NCBI GenBank assembly: GCA_003229935.1 | Contig: QIGD01000046.1 | Span: 1 to 19,792 of the forward strand | Length of the DNA stretch: 19,792 bases | Direction of reading: 5' to 3' | DNA from: Methanobacteriota archaeon | GTDB lineage: Archaea; Hydrothermarchaeota; Hydrothermarchaeia; Hydrothermarchaeales; BMS3B | In this document: positions 14,553 to 19,792 of the stretch, one piece after another | Layout: every line of letters starts with the position of its first letter | How positions within the stretch are numbered: position 1 is the first letter of the stretch | Position numbers and translations under genes: made by a program | Notes under the pieces: generated by a model | Seen by the model: only the letters and a program-made list of their open reading frames with translations | The model's database searches: none | What the model was told of the DNA's origin: nothing

Positions 14553-15185
14553 ATGCGTAATATCTCGGAGATTATAAAAAAGGCCAGAGAACTTAAACAG
14601 AAGGGTTTCACAACAGGTGAGATAGCAGATGAACTCAATGTTTCAAGAGAAACTGCGCTCTGGCTTGTTACCCATTCCGAAGAAGAAAAGGATAGCATGC
14701 CCAGAGATATTTTTATCGACTGGCAGAGAATCGGCTCGAATCCGCTGATAATAAAAAACATGGCTGTTGCTATGTCAACATTAATTGAAGATGTAGTGGA
14801 AGAAAAATCTCTCCCCAGACCAGAAGTTATTGCTGGAATTGCCGTGAGTGGTGTACCTCTTGCTGCCTTTATTGCAGAGCAGCTTGGAGCAGCGCTGGCT
14901 GTTATGAGGCCAAAGAAGCATCTATGGGAACCAGAAAAGAAATCAAGAACTTCTGGCTTTCTGCTTTCAAACTTTTCAGAGGTCACAGGAAAGAATGTTG
15001 TGATTGTTGATGATATTGCAACCACAGGGAATACAATCAGGGACAGTATCAGGTTTTTGCAGAGAGAAGGAGCCAAACCGTTAGCTGCTGTTGTATTAAT
15101 AGATAAAAAGGGTTTGAAGGAAGTCGATGGAAGGCCTGTCAGAGCCCTTGTGAGTATTGGAATAGTAAAAGACCTCGGGAAGTAG
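14553..15185 (+). CDS. gfcR: GfcR-type PyrE-like transcription regulator
   Basis: A 210-residue protein. An N-terminal helix-turn-helix (KARELKQKGFTTGEIADELN, then VSRETALWLV) is fused to a phosphoribosyltransferase fold. The PRPP-binding loop is VVIVDDIATTGNTIRDSI (residues 149-166). This fusion, often annotated as orotate phosphoribosyltransferase-like, is the GfcR family. In haloarchaea it controls genes of central carbon metabolism, probably by sensing a phosphorylated sugar or PRPP-like ligand. It is unlikely to be a biosynthetic PyrE. It lies 14 nt after nob1. Confidence 0.88.
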   Translation: MRNISEIIKKARELKQKGFTTGEIADELNVSRETALWLVTHSEEEKDSMPRDIFIDWQRIGSNPLIIKNMAVAMSTLIEDVVEEKSLPRPEVIAGIAVSGVPLAAFIAEQLGAALAVMRPKKHLWEPEKKSRTSGFLLSNFSEVTGKNVVIVDDIATTGNTIRDSIRFLQREGAKPLAAVVLIDKKGLKEVDGRPVRALVSIGIVKDLGK

Positions 15186-15219
15186 ATTAACTCTCTGATA
15201 AATCTTCTGCCTTTATCAA

Positions 15220-15418
15220 TTTTGTCAAGAAGACTCCTTGCGAAAGCGAAGGGATGAATTGCTCTTATTCCTCACGGAACAAGCCCACGTCAGGTTGTGT
15301 AAAAACCCATGTTTGCATGAGAAATGAGTAATATACACCATTTAAATCAAAAAAGGGGGTAGAGAATTCACAAAATTGGTGGTTTTCACACAGTCTGACG
15401 TTAGCCGTGGGTGATTTA
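15220..15418 (-). mobile_element. Element 3: minimal IscB-type element ends between tiaS and gfcR
   Basis: On the minus strand the left end reads TAAATCACCC (compare TCAATCACC) and is followed by a long hairpin. Next comes GGGCTTGTTCCGTGAG, identical in its core to element 2, then GCAATTCATCCC, a right hairpin (CCTTcGC/GCAAGG) and TCTTCTTGACAAAA. This is the order of elements 1 and 2 with everything between left hairpin and right end deleted. The right flank is TTGA rather than ATGA. The left end supplies the TAA stop of tiaS. Exact ends are inferred by alignment with the other two elements. Confidence 0.6.
15284..15411. repeat. Long imperfect inverted repeat inside element 3
   Basis: Arm 15284-15311 (CCCACGTCAGGTTGTGTAAA...) pairs with 15381-15411, whose complement reads CCCACGGCTAACGTCAGACT.... 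The arms are about 28-31 nt with a few bulges, separated by 69 A/T-rich bases. It occupies the place of the short left-end hairpin in elements 1 and 2. It is either an expanded hairpin or a small inverted-repeat element inserted into the hairpin loop. Confidence 0.75.
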
Positions 15419-16654
15419 CAAAAACTTCACCAGTGGCTTGCTTAAATGGCGCATTGCTATTGGTGGAACTGAGTAGAGTTTCTCTTCTATATGCCTTTCA
15501 AAAGGCTCCATAACCTTTTCCTGTGCCTTAGTACCACATTTCCTGCACCTGTAGCCCTGACCTCTACCTGAACTCTCCATCTTCTTTCTGCACACAAGGC
15601 ATGTTGGATTCACTTCTCTCTCTTTTACCAGCTTTTTAACATAGAGCTTTTCAAGGTTGACTGTTAACACGGTCTTCTTGCTGACACCACCGTGGGCAAC
15701 CACTCTGTCACCCTCTATTAACCTGAGGATGATGTCTCTGAATTTTTTTGTAGGTTCGAAGGCTGCACACCTGAGTATTCCGGTTCTATCCTCAATTTCA
15801 AAAAACACATGTCCACCTGAAATAATCCATGGCTTTTTTATTACTGTACCTTCGACCACAATTGAAGAATATGGCCTCACCTCAGCTATACTTTCCACTT
15901 TCTGCAGATGGGCATCAGTCCCCTGATTTGTTTTGAATATTTGAACTTTTTCAACTTTTTCATCAACTTTTATCATTTCTGCAGCATTTCTCACCACTTT
16001 ATCAGAAAAACCTCTGATACCAAAGAGCACAGGGCATGGAGTGTGGGGTGTAATAAGAACTTTACCTTCTGAGTGGTCAATATTATTGAAGGTAAGTGGA
16101 AATGTAAGGGCATCCATTTCAAAAACGCTTTTTTCATCTAAATTTCTTGGCTTTCCCCAGTTTCCTCTGGCTCTATATGCTATTGCCTCGAAGGTGTGTT
16201 CTTCAAGGTCAGCTCCAATAGCAGCAAGAGCACCTATTATCCCTCTACCAAGCTTGTACTTTACATATTCTGCACCCTCAGCCTCTGCAATAGTCTCAGC
16301 CTCCTCTATTGTGACTATATCCCTCAAAGCTCTGAAATAGAAGTCACGCAGCACTTCTGGCTCACCCTCAAAGAATACAAGGCCTGGGTTGGTATTTGGG
16401 TCGCTGAAAACTGCATTATCCTGAACAATATTAATAACAGCTTCTTTTACTTCTCTAACTTTATCTGTCTCAATAGCGATGGCTACACTGGCATTGCCCC
16501 TTGTCTTGTACTTTATATTCGGATTGAGCCTAACCAGACGTATTTCCCTGACTATACCAAGTTTCTCCAGCTTTTCCCTGGCCAAGACTGCTATATATGT
16601 TGTGCACATTCCCTGCTTTGCTGAGTCTGTATCATCAATACCGATATGGAGCAT
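15416..16654 (-). CDS. tiaS: tRNA(Ile2) 2-agmatinylcytidine synthetase TiaS
   Basis: Modifies C34 of tRNA(Ile2) with agmatine so that it reads AUA, an essential archaeal function. The 412-residue protein starts MLHIGIDDTDSAKQGMCTTY, the family's N-terminal kinase-like signature. It continues with KYKTRGNASVAIAIE, an OB-fold (VVEGTVIKKPWIISGGHVFF), and a zinc ribbon (CLVC and CRKC near residues 355-380). The end, MRHLSKPLVKFL, runs into the left end of element 3, which provides the TAA. If the element is removed at the inferred ends, the frame continues for about ten codons (LIKAEDLSES) to a TAA at 15187-15189, so the native protein may have been slightly longer. Confidence 0.95.
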   Translation of the reverse strand: MLHIGIDDTDSAKQGMCTTYIAVLAREKLEKLGIVREIRLVRLNPNIKYKTRGNASVAIAIETDKVREVKEAVINIVQDNAVFSDPNTNPGLVFFEGEPEVLRDFYFRALRDIVTIEEAETIAEAEGAEYVKYKLGRGIIGALAAIGADLEEHTFEAIAYRARGNWGKPRNLDEKSVFEMDALTFPLTFNNIDHSEGKVLITPHTPCPVLFGIRGFSDKVVRNAAEMIKVDEKVEKVQIFKTNQGTDAHLQKVESIAEVRPYSSIVVEGTVIKKPWIISGGHVFFEIEDRTGILRCAAFEPTKKFRDIILRLIEGDRVVAHGGVSKKTVLTVNLEKLYVKKLVKEREVNPTCLVCRKKMESSGRGQGYRCRKCGTKAQEKVMEPFERHIEEKLYSVPPIAMRHLSKPLVKFL

Positions 16655-16759
16655 TATTTAGCTAAATTTTGAGTAACAAGTAAAAAAAGTATTCATAGTT
16701 TATATCTGAACATTTACTATTTGATAAGCAATAAAGCTCATACCCTTCAGATATCAATT

Positions 16760-17543
16760 CATGAATGATTTTGAGAAGGTCAACCAAATTGAAATAGATA
16801 AAGAGTATGCTTTCTATATGTATCTCTTCCTGAACCTGAAGAGTATGAAACAAAGGGTTATATAAGGGTGGATTTGAATACTACTGGTCATTGCGCTGTT
16901 GTTGGAAACCCCATTACAGGCAAGGTTTTAAAAAGGAGTGAAATAGCGTATTATGTTCATAAAAATACAAGAGTATTAGGAGGTATTTGCAAAAAAAGGG
17001 TAAGTACAGAAAGGTTAAACAAATCAGGAATCGTGAGCAGAGGATAGTTAGTGACATGAACCATAAGATAAGTCGAAAGATTGTCGATATGGCGAGGGAA
17101 AATAAAAGTGGTTTGAAGATGGAGGACCTGAAAGGCATTCGTAATGCCAAGTCTGCTCCAAGTCTGATAAGTCATTCAGGTATTCTTTGAACAGTTGGTC
17201 ATTCTACCAGCTTCGAAAAATGATAGAGTATAAAGCCAAACTGCTTGGAGTACATATTGTCTATGTTGACACACAATATACCAGTCAGGAATGTTCAAGA
17301 TGTGGACTGATAGGCAGTAGGAATAGTAAGGTGTTTAAGTGCCTCCACTGTGACCATGTTGACCATGTTGACGTAAATGCTGTGTTCAATATAGCATTGC
17401 GTCAAGGCAGAGGTCAATATGTTGCAGACAGATATGTAACAGAAGGGAACACTGATATCCATAAAGAGGCAAATCTATGGACGATGGAGACCTTAGAACC
17501 CCACGAACTTTATCGTGGGAGTATGTCAGTGAACAAGGCTTAA
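16760..17543 (+). pseudogene. tnpB: Frameshifted, N-truncated tnpB (IS200/IS605 OrfB) relic
   Basis: TnpB sequence runs through at least three frames. About 16808-16978 gives VSLPEPEEYETKGYIRVDLN, with the RuvC-I aspartate at 16871. About 16980-17165 gives KGKYRKVKQIRNREQRI and MEDLKGIRN with the RuvC-II glutamate. About 17180-17543 gives NSWSFYQLRKMIEYKAKLLG, the zinc finger CSRCG...CLHCD and DVNAVFNIALRQ (RuvC-III). Breaks fall near 16805, 16978 and 17170. The first 150 or more residues are missing. It is therefore dead, although all three catalytic acidic residues survive. It belongs to a different nuclease family from the IscB-type remnants nearby. Confidence 0.85.
17500..17519 (+). repeat. 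Hairpin at the tnpB 3' end
   Basis: CCCACGA (17500-17506) and TCGTGGG (17513-17519) form a perfect 7-bp stem with a 6-nt loop inside the 3' end of the tnpB relic. Its position fits the right-end hairpin and the 3' end of the reRNA/omegaRNA of IS605-type elements, which overlaps the end of tnpB. Confidence 0.6.
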
Positions 17544-17625
17544 AGAATGTGGGAAAAAATACTATAGTTATGTCTTTTGCATTAGATACACTATAACATG
17601 AGGAAAAACTTAAGTATTATTGTTA

Positions 17626-17661
17626 TTGTTTTATATCTATTTGAAATCAAGAGGTGATCAT
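17626..17661 (+). promoter_or_regulatory. TATA-like box and strong SD of the putative RiPP operon
   Basis: GTTTTATATCTAT (about 17628-17640) is a plausible TATA box within 118 A/T-rich bases after the tnpB relic. It is followed by AAGAGGTGATCAT, a near-perfect complement to the archaeal 16S tail, directly before ATG 17662. An SD of this strength argues that the 34-codon ORF is translated. Confidence 0.55.
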
Positions 17662-17766
17662 ATGGAAAAAAAAGATAACAAAGAAGTCAGCTACAGATTT
17701 GAATGTAAATATAAAGGAGCGGGACTGACTCATTATGTTGTACAGAGTGAAGATTCTCCCTTCTGA
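17662..17766 (+). CDS. Putative 34-residue RiPP precursor peptide
   Basis: A 34-codon ORF with one of the strongest SDs in the window (GAGGTGATC, 2 nt spacer). It has a charged leader-like start (MEKKDNKEV) and a core-like second half with one cysteine (C15 in RFECKYKG), a GAG turn, THYVVQSED and C-terminal SPF. It lies 19 nt ahead of a SPASM radical SAM gene. Short peptides beside such enzymes are usually substrates cross-linked or epimerised at side chains or the backbone. The modified residue cannot be read from sequence; the cysteine, the tyrosines and the THYVV stretch are candidates. From memory this resembles archaeal peptide/radical SAM pairs such as the AF1577 or Mhun_1560 groups; unverified. 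An alternative is a small regulatory leader peptide. Confidence 0.6.
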   Translation: MEKKDNKEVSYRFECKYKGAGLTHYVVQSEDSPF

Positions 17767-17785
17767 TTTTTCATGAGGTGCTGAA

Positions 17786-19054
17786 GTGCTTGAAGACATA
17801 GCGCTTGGAGATTTTAATATAAAAATCGACCCTGAAAGTAGCTTCTGGGCAACTGGTGATAACAAAAGAATTGAAGCTTTCTATTCTGGAATCAGAGAAG
17901 AGCTTATAAAGGAAATGAGAGACTTCAGATTTAACAGAGAGCTTATTCTTCTTTATGTAAATCCCACAGATAGATGCAATGCAAGCTGTCCTTACTGCTA
18001 TCTTCCAAGTAAGATAAAAACAAGACAGAAAAATATGAGTTATGAAGAGCTGGCAGAGATAGCTGAAAAGGCTATAGTATATTTTGAAAAAAAAGGAATT
18101 AAGGGTTCTATTGTCTTCCATGGCAGTGAACCACTGCTGAATAAAGAGAATATCTTTAAAATCATTGAAGATTATAATGATAATATAAATTTCGGCATCC
18201 AGACTAATGGTTTTCTTCTTACAGAAGAGGATGTAGACTTTATCAAAGACAGAGCGGTTAATACTGGTATATCTCTCGATTCTCCTGATAGAAAGATAAA
18301 TGATTATCTAAGAGGGGAAGGACATCACAGTAAGATACTTGAAGCTCTGGATTGGTTTGATGGCTACTCTGCTTTGAATGTGGTCACAACAATCACAGGA
18401 TATAATATGACCCAGCTTGCTGACATGATTGAATTTCTTCACAGCCACAAGGTCTCTCTAAGTTTGATGAATCCTGTGCGGGGAACTCAGAGAGCTTCCA
18501 TGGCATTCAGACCTGACCCCTTAAAGATAGCCGGGGAATTCATAAAGGCAGTGGATAAATCCATTGAACTCACAAAGACTGGAAGGAGAATAGTTATTGG
18601 TGATTTTGCCAATATAATTCTTGGAATTGTTGCTCCAGCTGCAAGAGTACTTATGTGTGATATCTCTCCATGTGGAGCTGGAAGAAGATTTTTTGCAGTC
18701 AGTGCGGAAGGCTCCAGCTACCCATGCGGTGAATTTATAGGCATGGAAGAATTTTCTGGAGGAAATGTTTTCTCAGATTCAATTGGCAAAATCTCAAGCT
18801 CTGAAAACTTCAGAAAGGTGATGGAGAGAACAGTTGAAGGGATTGATGAATGTAAAACCTGCAAATTGAGAAATATATGCGGTTCACCATGTCCTGCTGA
18901 GTTATATTCTAGTGAGGGGAGTATGTATAGAAAGAGCTACTACTGTGATTTTTATAAAAAGGTGGTTGAGTATGCATTCAGGATGATTATTAATGATGAT
19001 ATATGGTATGTGCTCAGAAGGTCAGCACTCATAGAGAAATATAAAATTATTTGA
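17786..19054 (+). CDS. Radical SAM/SPASM putative peptide-modifying enzyme
   Basis: A 422-residue enzyme. The radical SAM cluster motif is CNASCPYC (C64, C68, C71), followed by FHGSEPLLNK (the GGEP-like SAM-binding motif) and SLDSPDRKINDYLRG. The C-terminal SPASM domain has cysteines at about 291, 296, 314, 356, 359, 365, 369 and 387 (CDISPCGAG, YPCGEF, CKTCKLRNICGSPCP, YYCDFY). These are enough for two auxiliary 4Fe-4S clusters. SPASM enzymes mostly modify peptides or proteins (PqqE, AlbA, anSME, ranthipeptide maturases). The start is GTG 17786, because GAGGTG (17775-17780) sits 5 nt ahead. With the upstream 34-residue ORF it makes a compact RiPP-like unit. No protease or exporter is visible downstream. 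Confidence 0.9.
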   Translation: MLEDIALGDFNIKIDPESSFWATGDNKRIEAFYSGIREELIKEMRDFRFNRELILLYVNPTDRCNASCPYCYLPSKIKTRQKNMSYEELAEIAEKAIVYFEKKGIKGSIVFHGSEPLLNKENIFKIIEDYNDNINFGIQTNGFLLTEEDVDFIKDRAVNTGISLDSPDRKINDYLRGEGHHSKILEALDWFDGYSALNVVTTITGYNMTQLADMIEFLHSHKVSLSLMNPVRGTQRASMAFRPDPLKIAGEFIKAVDKSIELTKTGRRIVIGDFANIILGIVAPAARVLMCDISPCGAGRRFFAVSAEGSSYPCGEFIGMEEFSGGNVFSDSIGKISSSENFRKVMERTVEGIDECKTCKLRNICGSPCPAELYSSEGSMYRKSYYCDFYKKVVEYAFRMIINDDIWYVLRRSALIEKYKII

Positions 19055-19154
19055 TAACCCATCTTTGTAGTATAATCTGAGAAAGTTCTGGTTTTTAATA
19101 ATTTCCCAATTTAAATCTGAAGTTAAATTTCTCTTTGTTCGAAGAGGTGGTACT

Positions 19155-19661
19155 CTGGAGGCTCCTATTTGTAATGTCTGCCTGTCTTCTTCTGAACTAT
19201 GTGACAATTGCAGGAGCAGAATACAAGAGCTTGGTATTTCTGAGGAAGCAATTGAATTCTTCAGATACGTAAAGACGCTCTCTGAAAGGGATTTGATGCT
19301 CAAGAAAGTTCACCTGCTAGGTGCTGAGCTTGAAGATAATCTTCTTGTGGTTCTTGTGAAAAAGGGTGAAGGCGGTGTAATAATCGGACGACATGGCAAG
19401 GTAGCAAAGCGTCTTGAAAAGATGCTAGGAAAAAAGATAAGGGTGCTTGAGGTACCCTACAACTACTATGATGCTGCTTTATCTATTCTCAAACCAGCAA
19501 GAATCCTTGGTATAAATCTTCTTTTTCAACTCAAGGGAAAGGAGAGGTACAATGTGAGGCTGCAGAAATGGGGTGCAGTAAAACTGCCTAGTGATATAAG
19601 TTCTCTTGAGAAGTTGCTCACAAGATTTATGGGTAAAGAGGTAGTTCTCTATTTTGAGTAA
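19155..19661 (+). CDS. Archaeal KH-domain RNA-binding protein with CxxC pairs, apparent CTG start
   Basis: The frame is open from 19071 but has no ATG, GTG or TTG before 19293, which lies inside the conserved region. The protein reads EAPICNVCLSSSELCDNC (two CxxC pairs, likely one zinc site), then a helical stretch. A KH domain with the GxxG loop GRHG in GGVIIGRHGKVAKRLEKML follows, and the end is EVVLYFE. This matches a widespread archaeal KH protein as I remember it, whose N terminus is close to the first CxxC. A good SD, AAGAGGTGG (19142-19150), sits 4 nt before CTG 19155, so translation probably starts there, giving 168 residues. TTG 19293 or ATG 19296 would lose the zinc site. The exact function is unknown; RNA binding is likely. 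Confidence 0.75.
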   Translation: MEAPICNVCLSSSELCDNCRSRIQELGISEEAIEFFRYVKTLSERDLMLKKVHLLGAELEDNLLVVLVKKGEGGVIIGRHGKVAKRLEKMLGKKIRVLEVPYNYYDAALSILKPARILGINLLFQLKGKERYNVRLQKWGAVKLPSDISSLEKLLTRFMGKEVVLYFE

Positions 19662-19792
19662 TATGCTTCGAGTAAACCAACTCCAACCGAAATTATATTT
19701 GTATCTTGAGTTCGCCATTTTGACCTGACCCAACCTAATTCCTTCCCCTACACGATTCGCCAAATGGCTTTTCACCATCGCAAATTCAGGTT
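19662..19792. other. Downstream region without a recognised gene
   Basis: 131 bases after the KH gene. A minus-strand frame is open here but extends into the KH gene on the other strand, and its translation (MVKSHLANRVGEGIRLG...) is not recognised. No tRNA, terminator hairpin or element end like those at 8850-15418 was seen. Confidence 0.4.

Noticed and set aside
14553..15185. Biosynthetic orotate phosphoribosyltransferase (pyrE)
   Set aside because: The N-terminal helix-turn-helix and overall layout fit GfcR; PyrE enzymes lack this domain.
15186..15415. CRISPR-like or att-site repeats between gfcR and tiaS
   Set aside because: There is one long inverted repeat and no direct repeats with spacers; the ends match elements 1 and 2.
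16662..16853. 63-residue minus-strand ORF upstream of tiaS
   Set aside because: The plus strand of its second half is tnpB relic sequence. The ORF has no SD, no recognisable motif and a low-complexity tyrosine/leucine-rich translation.
19479..19778. 99-residue minus-strand ORF at the window end
   Set aside because: Most of it is antisense to the conserved KH gene and the rest is not recognisable. It may be chance, though a fragment of a gene beyond the window cannot be excluded.

Overview
The window is archaeal and most likely euryarchaeal. It carries aEF1-beta, the tRNA(Ile2) agmatidine synthetase TiaS, a Nob1-type PIN/Zn-ribbon nuclease, Tsr3, the PyrE-like regulator GfcR, and an archaeal RNA ligase beside RtcA. 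Several starts follow GGTGATT-like Shine-Dalgarno (SD) sites, others follow a TATA box so closely that the message would be almost leaderless, and many gene pairs overlap as ATGA. I cannot name the genus. No rRNA, tRNA or CRISPR array was seen.

Layout: 1-2517 holds the end of one RND/MMPL half-transporter, a second half-transporter and a secreted COG1361-like protein. 2514-2951 (minus) holds aEF1-beta and a small zinc-ribbon protein. 3216-7954 is an apparent operon of three consecutive four-CBS-domain proteins, an RNA ligase and the RNA 3'-phosphate cyclase. 8046-8346 has two small unrecognised ORFs. 8355-10816 (minus) holds tsr3 and citramalate synthase. 10899-15185 (plus) holds a pol-beta-type nucleotidyltransferase, an inositol-phosphatase-family enzyme, NAD kinase, nob1 and gfcR. 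tiaS is at 15416-16654 (minus). 16760-17543 is a frameshifted tnpB. 17662-19054 is a 34-codon ORF followed by a radical SAM/SPASM enzyme. 19155-19661 is a KH-domain protein that seems to start at CTG.

Two systems stand out. First, three related non-autonomous insertions lie at 8850-9260 (-), 11870-12411 (+) and 15220-15418 (-). I read them as remnants of IscB/omegaRNA (HEARO-type) IS200/IS605-like elements. Two keep a long conserved RNA-like region, one keeps an iscB relic reduced to its PLMP motif and C-terminal domain, and all keep left and right hairpins whose stems differ in sequence but still pair. Elements 1 and 2 end exactly at the ATGA that starts the downstream gene. Their left ends supply the last 16-17 codons of the upstream gene, so CimA and the nucleotidyltransferase carry homologous foreign tails. 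Removing either element recreates an ATGA stop/start overlap in frame.

Second, 17662-19054 looks like a minimal RiPP locus: a short peptide with a strong SD, then a SPASM radical SAM enzyme 19 nt downstream with its own SD and a GTG start. It sits directly behind a decayed tnpB.

Much of the rest concerns RNA maturation (Tsr3, Nob1, TiaS, RNA ligase, RtcA, KH protein) and core metabolism (isoleucine precursor, NADP, sugar or inositol phosphates).
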